A DNA stretch of 64,000 nucleotides from Hwanghaeella sp964350445 (GTDB taxonomy: Bacteria > Pseudomonadota > Alphaproteobacteria > UBA8366 > Aestuariispiraceae): positions 1 to 64,000 of the forward strand of contig CAYGKA010000020.1 of the NCBI GenBank assembly GCA_964350445.1. The letters are read 5' to 3'. This document shows positions 34,973 through 44,291 of this stretch, piece after piece. Below the pieces are notes generated by a model. It had not been told where the DNA came from, did no database searches, and was given only the letters and a program-made list of their open reading frames with translations. The position numbers and the translations under genes were made by a program. The stretch's first letter is position 1; each line of letters starts with the position of its first letter.

Positions 34973-35001
34973 AAGGTCCCGGGGGCAACCCCCGGAACCT
35001 T
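34973..35001 (-). other. Strong stem-loop between TAXI binding protein and permease
   Basis: A 13-pair stem with one mismatch and a three-base loop: AAGGT and CCGGGGG pair with CCCCCGG and ACCTT. It lies 31 bp after the binding-protein stop. No poly-U follows on the minus strand. A partial terminator or 3'-end protector, favouring binding protein over permease, is the likely role. Confidence 0.5.
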
Positions 35002-35032
35002 CACTATGTGCCATCAAAAAAGCCGGTCGGGC

Positions 35033-35995
35033 CTAATTCACGCCTTTTTCGTCATAGAACCGCTTGGCTCCCGGATGGACGTCCAGGGCGGCGCCGAGCA
35101 GGGCGTTTTCCAGCTTTACGGAATTCCAGACGTCTTTCACCTGAGCCAGGTCGCTGTGATGTTCCCACAAGGCCTTGGTGATTTCATAGACGACATCGTC
35201 CGGAACGTCCGCATTCACCACCATGATGGTAACGGCGCCCAGCGTCGGGACGGTCTGGCCTTCCAGCGACTTGTACTGTTCACCGGTCAGATCGACCTGG
35301 ATATAGCCGGGGTTTTCCTGGCGGATACCGTCCAGGACCGACTTGTCGACGGGGAGGAACCGGATGCCCGGGCTGAATTCCAGATCCAGGAAGGTGGCCT
35401 GCGGATAGCTGGTCAGCGCGGTATAGGCGTCGATATGGCCATCCTTCATCAGCGATACGGAGTCGGAATAGCCGACATGGTGAACCGTGCCGCCGCTATT
35501 CTTCACATCGTCGACGGTGTAGCCGTATTTCGAGAAGATCAGCTGCGCCGCGGCGTAACCTGACCAGGTCAGCTTGCCCGGGCTGAGGTTTTTGTCCTTC
35601 AGGTCGCCGTAGCCTTTGATATCGGAGTCCGCCGGCACGGCCGTCTGGATCGCGGCGGGGTAGAGCGTCGCCAGATGACGGATGTTCGGGTTGGCTTCCT
35701 TGAAGACCGGTGCGTTGCCTTTAAGACCGTCGAAAGCGGTGTGACCATAGGTCCAGCCGATTTCAGCTTCCTTGCTGTTCACGTCCAGCACGTTGCCGAC
35801 GCCGCCGCCGGGACCGTTGGACACGGAAATGCCTTCGATATTGCTAAAGATCTCGGCCATTTTGGCGCCCAGCGGGTACCAGCTTCCGCCGGATGGGCCG
35901 GACGCGATACGGATGAATTCGTCCGCCTGCGCGGCGACATTGCCTGCCAGCACCAGCGGCGCGGACAGCATTAGAGCTTGGATGAATTTTTTCAT
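35033..35995 (-). CDS. TAXI-family TRAP substrate-binding protein
   Basis: A 320-residue periplasmic protein of the TAXI (TRAP-associated extracytoplasmic immunogenic) family. A signal peptide (MKKFIQALMLSAPLVLAG, cleavage near AQADE) is followed by RIASGPSGGSWYPLGAKMAE and GGGVGNVLDVNSKEAEIG, diagnostic of the family. The ATG at 35995 has GGGAGGGAACCA in front. TAXI ligands include glutamate and other carboxylates; this one is unknown. It heads the operon with the fused permease and the small membrane protein. Confidence 0.92.
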   Translation of the reverse strand: MKKFIQALMLSAPLVLAGNVAAQADEFIRIASGPSGGSWYPLGAKMAEIFSNIEGISVSNGPGGGVGNVLDVNSKEAEIGWTYGHTAFDGLKGNAPVFKEANPNIRHLATLYPAAIQTAVPADSDIKGYGDLKDKNLSPGKLTWSGYAAAQLIFSKYGYTVDDVKNSGGTVHHVGYSDSVSLMKDGHIDAYTALTSYPQATFLDLEFSPGIRFLPVDKSVLDGIRQENPGYIQVDLTGEQYKSLEGQTVPTLGAVTIMVVNADVPDDVVYEITKALWEHHSDLAQVKDVWNSVKLENALLGAALDVHPGAKRFYDEKGVN

Positions 35996-36202
35996 TGGTT
36001 CCCTCCCTTGGGATTTTTGGGTTGTACGGACATTTTCTGCGCTATCCGCGTGTTTCTTGGGGCCTTGTTCCAACTCGGTCGACCCTTGACGAAAGAGTAT
36101 GGAGAGGTGCGCCGGGATGTCAATTTTATGAACGGCGATTCACTTGGAACAGCTCTTGTGTTCCGGCCGTCATAACCGGGCCGGGCGCGACCCCGACGCG
36201 TG

Positions 36203-37906
36203 TCACTCGTTCGCACCCGACATGTGCCGTGCCGCGATGTAGCCGAAGGTTACCGCCGGGCCGAGCGTGATGCCGCCGCCAGGATAGTTTCCGCCCATGA
36301 TGCTGGCGGCGTCGTTTCCGGCCGCATAGAGGCCCGGGATCGGCCTTTTGTCGGCGTCGAGCACTTGGGCGTTTTCGTTGCAACGCAGGCCCGCATAGGT
36401 GCCCAAATCCCCCATCACCAATTTGACTGCATAGTACGGAGCGGTCTCGATCGGCGCGACGCAGGGGTTCGGTTTGTGGTCCGGGTCGCCCAGCGACCGG
36501 TTATAGGCGGTGGTGCCGCGCCCGAACTCGGGGTCGTCGCCCTTCTGCGCAGGGCCGTTGAATCCTTCGACTGTCTTGCCCAGTTGGGCGGGGTCGATGC
36601 CGATTCGACCGGCCAGTTCCGCCAGCGTTTTGCCGCGGAACAGATAGCCCTTCTTAATGTGGTGTTCATAGGGTACCGGCGCGGGCTTCACATAGCCCAA
36701 GCCGTATTTCCGCAAGGTCCGATGGTCGCAGATGAAAAAGGCGCAGATCTCGCCACCTTCCTCGCCGCAGCGCTTGGTCATCGACTGGCCGAAATCGTGG
36801 TAGCTGTCTGCTTCATTGCAGAAGCGCCGCCCCGACCGGGTGACGGCGATGACGCCCGGTTTCGACCGGTCGACGAAATGCGGAAACGTGCCCAGCGTTC
36901 CGTCTGGCCTGACGGGCCGTGAAATCGGTACCCAGGCGGCAGCGTTTGGCAAGGTGTCGTCAATGGTCGCGCCGACATCCTCGCCCAAGCGTAACCCGTC
37001 GCCTGAATTGCCGGGAGGGGCGGGCGAGGCGTGCTCGTGCCCGCTCTTCGCATGGGGGAAAAGCTGCTTCCGCCGGACCGGGTCTTGAGGGAAACCACCG
37101 GCCGCGAGCACCACACCCTTGGCCGCACGCACTTCGACCGTTCCCTTCACTGTTTCGATCAGCGCGCCGGTAACCCGCCCGCTGTCTTCCTTGATCAATT
37201 GCCGGACAGGCGCGCGGGTCCAGATCGGCACGCCTTTGTCAGAACAGGACTTGGCCAGTCGCGCGACCAGTGCGTTCCCGTTCATCAGGCGCATCGACCT
37301 TCCGTGGAACAGCAGGTCACGGCCAAATTTCAACAATAGCTTCGCGACAAAAAAAGCGGATATGGGCGAACGGGTGACGTTGAAGAAATGCAGCAATTCC
37401 TTACCGGTTCCGATCATCATGCCGACGAAGGTGATTTCCGCCAGCGGTGGGCGAAGCCGCTTGATATCGGCCCCCAACTCCCTGCCGTCGAACGGGCGCG
37501 CGACGATTGATCGGCCGGCATCCATGCCGCCCGGCGCGGTCGGGTGATAATCGGCGAAGGTCGGGCCCAGGTCGAATTGCAGGCTGGTTTTTTGTTCGAA
37601 GAAATCGACAGCCTTCGGTCCCGCTTCCAGGAAGGCCTGCACACGGGCTTCGTCGTATTGTGCGCCGGTCTCATGCTTCAAATATACGGTTGCCTTCTCG
37701 ACGCTGTCGTCGATTCCGGCGCGTTTGGCGGGCGCGTTGCATGGAATCCACATCCAGCCGCCGGACCGGGCCGAGGTGCCGCCGAACACGGGTTCCTTCT
37801 CAACAACCAGAACCTTGAGACCGCGATGCGCCGCGCAAACGGCAGAGGCCAGTGCACCAGCACCGGAACCAACCACGAGAACGTCGCAGTCGTAGGAAGT
37901 CGTCAT
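36203..37906 (-). CDS. FAD-binding fumarate reductase/KstD-like oxidoreductase
   Basis: A 567-residue flavoprotein of the FAD_binding_2 family, nearest by eye to 3-ketosteroid dehydrogenases and fumarate-reductase-like proteins. The dinucleotide motif VVGSGAGALASAVCAAHRG and GGTSARSGGWMWIP are at the N-terminus; GNDAASIMGGNYPGGGITLG is the C-terminal FAD segment. No signal peptide or haem motif is present, so it is a soluble cytoplasmic enzyme. ATGs at 37936, 37918 and 37906 are all possible; 37906 gives the usual short lead before the FAD motif. It lies 207 bp upstream of the TAXI operon on the same strand. The substrate is unknown. Confidence 0.85.
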   Translation of the reverse strand: MTTSYDCDVLVVGSGAGALASAVCAAHRGLKVLVVEKEPVFGGTSARSGGWMWIPCNAPAKRAGIDDSVEKATVYLKHETGAQYDEARVQAFLEAGPKAVDFFEQKTSLQFDLGPTFADYHPTAPGGMDAGRSIVARPFDGRELGADIKRLRPPLAEITFVGMMIGTGKELLHFFNVTRSPISAFFVAKLLLKFGRDLLFHGRSMRLMNGNALVARLAKSCSDKGVPIWTRAPVRQLIKEDSGRVTGALIETVKGTVEVRAAKGVVLAAGGFPQDPVRRKQLFPHAKSGHEHASPAPPGNSGDGLRLGEDVGATIDDTLPNAAAWVPISRPVRPDGTLGTFPHFVDRSKPGVIAVTRSGRRFCNEADSYHDFGQSMTKRCGEEGGEICAFFICDHRTLRKYGLGYVKPAPVPYEHHIKKGYLFRGKTLAELAGRIGIDPAQLGKTVEGFNGPAQKGDDPEFGRGTTAYNRSLGDPDHKPNPCVAPIETAPYYAVKLVMGDLGTYAGLRCNENAQVLDADKRPIPGLYAAGNDAASIMGGNYPGGGITLGPAVTFGYIAARHMSGANE

Positions 37907-38096
37907 CGCTATTTCCATCCCGATGTCTCGCCGCATGCGCTGTCGGCGATAGGCTCGAAGGCCGATTTATTGAGGGTAGTGCAGCACATGGGGAATGGGG
38001 CTTGCAAGACGGACGAGTTGTTGCCGGTTACAACACGGTTGCCGCGGTAGAGGGGCGCCGCCAATGTATAAGCGGCGGAATGCGGAGGGTTGGGGC

Positions 38097-38705
38097 ATGG
38101 CGACGATCGGTTTGGTGATTTTCGACGGATTCACGGACATAGACCTTTTCCTGCATTGGGACCTGTTGAACAGGCCGCTAACGATGTTTCCGGGAATGGT
38201 GCCGGACGGTTGGTCGGTGAAAATTCTGGGAACCGCGCCGATGCATGTTTCGGCCGCAGGCTTGGAAACCAAGACGCATGGGACGATTGAACGGGCGCGC
38301 GCCTGCGATGCGGTCATTCATGTCAGCGGGCCGTTGACCCGAACGCTGATGCTGGATGCGGCCTATCTCGACACCCTGGCGCTTGCCCCGTCGCGGCAAT
38401 TGGTTGCATCCCAATGTTCGGGGGCATTGATCCTTGCCGCAAGCGGGTTGCTCAACGGGCGCACGGCGACGACCTATCCGACCGCCGTCGCGCATCTGCG
38501 GGACCTGGGCGCCGTGCCGGTGGAAGAACCCTTTGTTCTGCATGACGCAGACAATATAGCCACTGCCGCCGGCTGCCTCGCCGGTGTTGATCTTTCCCGT
38601 TGGGTACTAACGCGCCTGATCGATGCCAAGGCGGCGGAAAAATGCGTCGCGTCGGCCAGTGCGATCGGGCAAGGGCTTACATTTCCGGCTGGGCCTGCGG
38701 TTTGA
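38097..38705 (+). CDS. DJ-1/PfpI family protein
   Basis: A 202-residue DJ-1/PfpI superfamily protein of the isonitrile hydratase / transcription-factor-domain type. It opens TIGLVIFDGFTDIDLFLHWD and has the nucleophile elbow cysteine in ASQCSGALILAASGLLNGR. The ATG at 38097 is preceded by GGAGGGTTGGGG; longer frames give an unlikely Arg/Cys-rich lead. It is divergent from the flavoprotein and convergent with the big membrane protein gene. Confidence 0.83.
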   Translation: MATIGLVIFDGFTDIDLFLHWDLLNRPLTMFPGMVPDGWSVKILGTAPMHVSAAGLETKTHGTIERARACDAVIHVSGPLTRTLMLDAAYLDTLALAPSRQLVASQCSGALILAASGLLNGRTATTYPTAVAHLRDLGAVPVEEPFVLHDADNIATAAGCLAGVDLSRWVLTRLIDAKAAEKCVASASAIGQGLTFPAGPAV

Positions 38706-38780
38706 TAGGGAGGCAGTTGTCGGTACATCCATGGCCTGTGCGGAAAGGACGGCAACCGCCATCAGGGTGCTGCACGCGCG

Positions 38781-40571
38781 TTATGGGGGAAGTGGCCCTG
38801 CGGCCTCTTCGTTGAAGGCGCTTGGGTAGAAGGCCTCTGCCGGTTCGTCCTCGGCTGGTGCATGCGCGTGTTCGGAAAGCGCCAGATTGTTGCGCCTGTG
38901 CTCACGCACGACCAGCCAGCTCATGATCAGCAGACCGCCGGCGGCGATCAGAGCCGAGAAGGCGAATTCGCGAAGCATGTCGGGAGGCACCTGGGCCCAT
39001 TGACCGCCGACAAGGCTGCCGATGACGTCCGGTCGCTTTACAGCGAAAACAAGAACCAGGAACAACGTGACGACACAGAAAAACGCGATGCATTCCAGGG
39101 CGGACAGCTGGGGTCTTTCCGTTTTTCGTTCCATAAGCGCCAGGAGCATGCCGGATGCCGCGCCCACAAGGATCAGATACGGCGCGATTGCCGAGATCTT
39201 TTCCAGGACATAGGCGCTGGTGATAGGCGTGAACGCCATCCACAACGCATAGGTGATTCCGGTGAGGATTGCGAAGGAGATGACCGAGAGGCCGACAGAC
39301 TTGGCCCAATCAACGGGATAGGTATCCCCAGTGACCAGTGCGCGACCGCGCTCGACATTCGCCATCATGCGTTTCAGCGCAACCCAGGAGGGCCAATAGG
39401 CAACCGAGAAGAGGAACGACACGAACAGCAACATCCAGACGATCATGGTTTCGGTGCCGATGTCTTCGTCGGGAATCGCGGGAATCTGCGCCAATCCCAG
39501 CAGGATCACCGTCAGCGAAAAGAACGCGTAATAACCCATCACCGCGACACTGACCGAAAACACGGCGACATGTGTCATCCGCCGCCTTCGGTCCGCGATG
39601 ACGCGCTCCATCATAACGCGCGTTTCAATGAGGCATTCCGCCAGAATATTGAAGACGGAATAGCCGTTGGTCGTCAGATACACCAAGCCTGCGGCGATCG
39701 CGATATAGGCTTGGCCGAGCGCTTCGCTGAAATCGCGTTCCCAATCGCCGATGTTTGGGGCGGCGGTTTGGTCGGGCATTTGCTCGTGGAGCATCATGGC
39801 ATTCGCGAAACCTGCGGTAAGGTCTTTGTGTTTTTGCAGGATTTCTTTTTCGATCTTGTCTTTGTGCGAGCGGTAGAAATGGTGGAACCGATGGTTCGGC
39901 TGCCGCCAGGATTCTATGAAGGCGACGACCTGCGTATAGCGGTAAACAGCCTGTCCGCCGCCAATTGACCTGTCCACGGGCGTTCCGTAGTGGTTGTTCA
40001 GATAGGGGGGCAGCAGGTCCTTTACGGCCCCGTCCGAGGAACAGTGGAAATTCGCCCGTGCCAGTAGGTCGAATAGTTGCTCGACGCGTTTTGGGATGGC
40101 TGCGAATTGCTGGATCTTGGTTCTGAACCAGGTGTCCCATTTTGGGGCGCGCAGCAAGAACAGGACGACCAGCAGAGCAAAAACCGGTCCGAAGGTTTCC
40201 GGATTTTGAAGCAGTATTACCAAGGGCTCGAGTTCGGAAGGTGCCGCGGCGGCGACAGCCTCCATGACCTTTTCCAACCCCTCGTCGATTGAAAGGACTC
40301 GAAAGAAGTCCCCGGAAAATGCTGTGGCCAGGCGGAAGACCACCGCATAGGCCAGAAAATAAAGGAGGTAGGTCACAAAATACCAATTGCGCTTGGTCCA
40401 GACTGAGGTCATTTCGCTGAACCAGAGCAACGCGGTCACGTTCGGCGACAAGCGCGCGTATCGAAGCATCAGCCGCCAGGCAATGAAGGCGAGTGCGGCT
40501 GCGGCGATGAGAGACGCGAAACTCGATTGTGTTCCCAGAAAAGCAGAAACGAGCGCGGCAATAGCGTCCAT
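38781..40571 (-). CDS. Large multispanning membrane protein, unknown function
   Basis: A 596-residue protein I cannot place. It has an N-terminal hydrophobic helix (ASLIAAAALAFIAWRLML), further spans near FVTYLLYFLAYAVVFRLATA and VFALLVVLFLLRAP, then a hydrophilic block of about 200 residues (roughly 170-335), and at least five C-terminal spans. The C-terminal tail is acidic. The ATG at 40571 has GGGGGGAAGAG in front. The soluble block between membrane clusters suggests a cytoplasmic regulatory domain, but no motif is recognised. Confidence 0.75.
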   Translation of the reverse strand: MDAIAALVSAFLGTQSSFASLIAAAALAFIAWRLMLRYARLSPNVTALLWFSEMTSVWTKRNWYFVTYLLYFLAYAVVFRLATAFSGDFFRVLSIDEGLEKVMEAVAAAAPSELEPLVILLQNPETFGPVFALLVVLFLLRAPKWDTWFRTKIQQFAAIPKRVEQLFDLLARANFHCSSDGAVKDLLPPYLNNHYGTPVDRSIGGGQAVYRYTQVVAFIESWRQPNHRFHHFYRSHKDKIEKEILQKHKDLTAGFANAMMLHEQMPDQTAAPNIGDWERDFSEALGQAYIAIAAGLVYLTTNGYSVFNILAECLIETRVMMERVIADRRRRMTHVAVFSVSVAVMGYYAFFSLTVILLGLAQIPAIPDEDIGTETMIVWMLLFVSFLFSVAYWPSWVALKRMMANVERGRALVTGDTYPVDWAKSVGLSVISFAILTGITYALWMAFTPITSAYVLEKISAIAPYLILVGAASGMLLALMERKTERPQLSALECIAFFCVVTLFLVLVFAVKRPDVIGSLVGGQWAQVPPDMLREFAFSALIAAGGLLIMSWLVVREHRRNNLALSEHAHAPAEDEPAEAFYPSAFNEEAAGPLPP

Positions 40572-40683
40572 ATCTCTTCCCCCCGATAGCTTGGGCCGGA
40601 TCAAAATACAATCTATCAGGGTATGGTAACATAATACCCGGGCGTTTGTATGCCCCAAATTGCCGGGCAAGGCCGCGCGCGGG

Positions 40684-41436
40684 CTAGACGGTGAGATAGC
40701 CTCCATCCACCGGCAGCAAGGCACCGGTCACATAACTGGCCGCGTCGGAGGCGAGGAAAAGGATCGGACCGACCAGTTCTTCCGGCTCTCCGACTCGCCC
40801 CATGGGCGTGTGGGCAAGAAACTTGGCGATGGCGTCCGGATTGTCGCGTGTCGCCTGGGTCATCGGCGTCGCGATGACGCCGGGAAGAAGCGCGTTGACC
40901 CGCACACCCTTTGGCGCCAATTCGTTGGCCAGCGCCTTGGTGAATTGGGCCACCGCGCCTTTGCTGGCCGCGTAGGCAGTCAGCCCCGGACCGGTGGTCA
41001 CTGACATGATCGATCCAAGATTGACGATACTGCCACCGGTTTCGACCAATTGACTGAGGAACGCGCGGGCCATCAACCGCGTCCCGTCAACATTGACAGC
41101 GAATATTTTGGCCCAGGCGTCCGGATGGTCGGCGTCGTCGATGGGCGTGCGATGAATAACGCCCGCATTGTTCACCAACAGTTTCGCCGGGCCGAGGGCG
41201 CTTCGTACCGCTGCTGCGAAAGCGTCGACCGCTCCGGGATCGGTTACGTCCAACCGTTGGGCGAATGACGTGCCGCCGACCGCTTCAATCTCTTTCGCGA
41301 CCGCGGCGACCGCATCTCCGTTGATATCCGCGAGTGCGACGGCGGCGCCGTTCTTCGCCAACCCGCGCGCGATGGCGGCGCCGTTTCCCTGGCCCGCCCC
41401 TGTGACGACGGCGACGGCTGATCCGATCCCGAACAT
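40684..41436 (-). CDS. SDR-family oxidoreductase
   Basis: A 250-residue classical short-chain dehydrogenase. The cofactor motif is VTGAGQGNGAAIARGLA, then LVNNAGVIHRTP, a Ser in IVNLGSIMS, the catalytic YAASK, and a C-terminal SYVTGALLPVDGGYLTV. The acidic residue in VALADING favours NAD(H). The substrate is not predictable; sugar or hydroxy-acid dehydrogenation would fit the neighbourhood. The ATG at 41436 has CCGGGAGGG in front. Confidence 0.9.
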   Translation of the reverse strand: MFGIGSAVAVVTGAGQGNGAAIARGLAKNGAAVALADINGDAVAAVAKEIEAVGGTSFAQRLDVTDPGAVDAFAAAVRSALGPAKLLVNNAGVIHRTPIDDADHPDAWAKIFAVNVDGTRLMARAFLSQLVETGGSIVNLGSIMSVTTGPGLTAYAASKGAVAQFTKALANELAPKGVRVNALLPGVIATPMTQATRDNPDAIAKFLAHTPMGRVGEPEELVGPILFLASDAASYVTGALLPVDGGYLTV

Positions 41437-41794
41437 ATTCCCTCCCGGTGTTTCCTGGGTTCCTGGGCGCTCTGTTCCCCTGCGGGCGCGCCGGCCGTCA
41501 AGATACCCGATGCCGCCGCAGACGTCAGTTGGGCAGGCACCTAATTAGTGGAGGCGAACCGAACGACGAACTTTCTGCTCAAGGAATCGAATTTCCAATG
41601 GGTCGCGGGGCAAAAAGCGCCAAAAGCTAGGCAACTTCTGAAGAAAAGGATAAAGGAATTTACGATATGTTAGGAAAATCACCTTTGAATTTAATCGCTG
41701 CACTTTGGCGCTCATTGGTCCAAGGCGCGAAATAACGGAAAAAAATGACCGCCCGCAATGCCAAGAATGAGCTGAGGGGCGACAAGGAGGAAGC
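41437..41794. other. Intergenic region, SDR / chemoreceptor
   Basis: 358 bp without a credible gene; it carries the divergent promoters. An AT-rich patch at about 41640-41700 is the likeliest promoter area. No FliA-type promoter match or inverted repeat was found by eye. Confidence 0.4.
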
Positions 41795-44266
41795 ATGGCT
41801 GGGGGGTTCGGGGGCCTAGACCGTATCAAGGGCCGACTCTATTTGGCGTTTGGAACGGTAACGATATTGACAGTCGCGGCGGGCGCCGTCGCGTTGCAGG
41901 GTTTTGACACTGTCGAAGGTAGTTTCTCTTCGGTTACGGAGAAATCGATCCCGACGATGGAAGCGGCGTTGGAATTGGCGCGCGGAAGTGCGGAACTGTC
42001 CGCAGCCGCGCCCAGCCTGTCGACGGCCGTGACAATCGCGGACAGTGACAACATTCAAGCCGATCTGCGAGGGCGCCTTTCCGCGATCGGTGAATTGATT
42101 GGCAAGCTCAGCGCCTTGTCCGGAAGCATCGACGGCCAAAGCGATTTGGCGGGTCTGGTCGAGCGGTTCGACTCAGCCATCCAGACGTTGCATGGCGACG
42201 TGAATGCGGGGCTCGCGGCTGAATCGAAACTACGTGAAGCAACGGTCGGCGTCGCCCAGGTCCACAATACATTGCTGGAGAAGATCGCGCCGGTGCTTTC
42301 CGCCGCGCAAGGGGAAGTCGGCAAAGGGTCCGCGGGGTTGAGCCTTGGCGGTGTGCAAGCGGTCAACAAATTGACCGGCGAGGACTTGCCGCGACTGACC
42401 GCGCTGTATGAATTGCAGGCGGGTCTGGGGCAAGTTGTCACTCTGGTCGCCACGGGCGCACCCGCCGATGGCCTTTCCGCGGTTTTGGACGCAATGACCG
42501 CTTCCGTCGCGAAATTGACGAAGAAGCGGGAATATCCGGAACTGGTCGTCGCCGTGGAGGGGTTCCTCGCCGCCGCCGGGGCCCGGAACCTCGTCACCAT
42601 GCTTGACCGGGAAGTCGCTTTGCGGGCGCAGATTGAAGAAAACCGGGCATTGGTCGCCAAGGAGCTTGGCGATGCGATGCAGCAATTCATGATCGACAAT
42701 TCCGTTCGTGGGTCGACCCTGGTCAATACGGTGGTCAAGGAAGTCGGAACGCTGCTCAAAATCGAATCGAAGGCCAACCGTGCCGCCGGTCTGCTGACGA
42801 CGACAGCCAATGTGAACGATCCCGCGCAGCTGGCCGAACTGGAAGAGGCCGTCCTCCTCGCCATCCGGCAGACCTTGTTCGAGATCGGTGAATTGCAGAA
42901 CAAGGATGTCGCCCAGGAACTGCAGGCGATTGCGGAAACTTTCACAGCCTTGGCGGAAGGTCCGGACGGAATTATCGCGCTGCGTCAATCCTACTTGGCG
43001 GCAAAAGGCCGCGCCGCGGCTGCGCTGGCGGAGGCGCGGGTTGTTTCCGCCGAATTTGCATCCTCCGTCGATGGAACCGTGCAGGGCGCCAAGGAGGAAG
43101 TCGATACCGGCAATGAAGCGATTTCGGAAGCCTTCGCCAGCAGCAAGCAGTTGCTGACCATCATCATCGCGATCAGCATCGTCGCGGCCCTGGCGATTGC
43201 CTGGCTCTATGTCGGGCGGAATGTCGGCCGCAGGCTGGACGAATTGACCAAGGCGACAAAAGCGGTCGCCGATGGCGATCTTGACGTCGAGATCAATTTT
43301 ACAGGCAAGGACGAGGTTGCCGAAATGGGAGAGGCTTTGCTTGTCTTCAAGCAAGGGTTGGCGGATGCGCGCCTTGCCGACGAGCGAGCGGCGAAAGAGC
43401 GTGAGGAAGCCGAACGCCGCCGCCGGGACGATATGCACAGGATGGCCGATGAGTTCGATTCGGGCGTCGGAGGCGTTGTCAGGGCCTTGGCGGCGGCGTC
43501 CTCCGACCTGCAGGTGGCGTCGGAAAAAATGACCGGCGCGGCTGAAAATACCAGCCAGCAATCCGCGATCGTCGCCTCGGCAGCAAACGATGCGTCGAGC
43601 AACGTGAACACTGTGCGTTCCGCGTCGGAGGAATTGACGGCCTCCATCCTGGAAATCAGCCAGCAAGTGCAGCAGTCCTCGCAAATCGCAGCCCAGGCTG
43701 TTCAGGATGCCGGTGAGACCGACAACCGGATACAGAATCTGGCTCGGGCTGCCGACAAGATCGGTGAGGTCGTGGCGCTGATCACCGATATCGCCGAGCA
43801 GACGAACTTGCTCGCCCTCAATGCCACGATCGAGGCGGCGCGTGCCGGCGAGGCGGGCAAGGGGTTTGCCGTTGTGGCGTCGGAGGTTAAGAGCCTTGCG
43901 ACCCAGACCGCGAAAGCGACCGAAGAAATCAGTGCGCAAATTCAGTCCATCCAGTCGGCGACGAAAGAGTCCGTACAGGCCATTCAGAAGATCAGCCACA
44001 CCATTGGTCAGATCGACTCGATCGGCTCCACCATCGCCGCGGCGATCGAAGAGCAGGGCGCGGCCACGCAAGAAATCTCACGGAACGTCGATGAGGCGGC
44101 ACAGGGTACGGGCCAGGTCTCGGCCAGTATCGACAATGTGACCGCAGCAGCGGCGGAAACCGGCCAAGTGGCGGAGCAGATCCGGACGTCGTCCCGTGAA
44201 TTGTCTGAGCAGTCGGATGTGCTTCGCGCGGAGATGGGTAAGTTCTTGGAGCAGGTCCGCTCCTGA
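41795..44266 (+). CDS. Methyl-accepting chemotaxis protein, large sensor
   Basis: An 823-residue chemoreceptor. It has a first membrane helix at about 15-35 (LYLAFGTVTILTVAAGAVAL), an unusually long periplasmic region of about 410 residues, predicted all-helical, a second membrane helix at about 452-472, HAMP (RRLDELTKATKAVADGDLDV), and a signalling domain with the hairpin tip EQTNLLALNATIEAARAGEA near residue 668-687. The ligand is unknown; length suggests a multi-bundle helical sensor. The ATG at 41795 follows AAGGAGGAAGC. The paralogue at 52402 has the same plan. Confidence 0.92.
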   Translation: MAGGFGGLDRIKGRLYLAFGTVTILTVAAGAVALQGFDTVEGSFSSVTEKSIPTMEAALELARGSAELSAAAPSLSTAVTIADSDNIQADLRGRLSAIGELIGKLSALSGSIDGQSDLAGLVERFDSAIQTLHGDVNAGLAAESKLREATVGVAQVHNTLLEKIAPVLSAAQGEVGKGSAGLSLGGVQAVNKLTGEDLPRLTALYELQAGLGQVVTLVATGAPADGLSAVLDAMTASVAKLTKKREYPELVVAVEGFLAAAGARNLVTMLDREVALRAQIEENRALVAKELGDAMQQFMIDNSVRGSTLVNTVVKEVGTLLKIESKANRAAGLLTTTANVNDPAQLAELEEAVLLAIRQTLFEIGELQNKDVAQELQAIAETFTALAEGPDGIIALRQSYLAAKGRAAAALAEARVVSAEFASSVDGTVQGAKEEVDTGNEAISEAFASSKQLLTIIIAISIVAALAIAWLYVGRNVGRRLDELTKATKAVADGDLDVEINFTGKDEVAEMGEALLVFKQGLADARLADERAAKEREEAERRRRDDMHRMADEFDSGVGGVVRALAAASSDLQVASEKMTGAAENTSQQSAIVASAANDASSNVNTVRSASEELTASILEISQQVQQSSQIAAQAVQDAGETDNRIQNLARAADKIGEVVALITDIAEQTNLLALNATIEAARAGEAGKGFAVVASEVKSLATQTAKATEEISAQIQSIQSATKESVQAIQKISHTIGQIDSIGSTIAAAIEEQGAATQEISRNVDEAAQGTGQVSASIDNVTAAAAETGQVAEQIRTSSRELSEQSDVLRAEMGKFLEQVRS

Positions 44267-44291
44267 TCGTCATCGCGTGCCGCGGCTCGGG

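Noticed and set aside
42230..44071. 613-codon open frame opposite the chemoreceptor gene
   Set aside because: Exactly antisense to a clear chemoreceptor, with Arg/Gly/Leu-rich composition typical of GC-rich shadow frames and no family signature.
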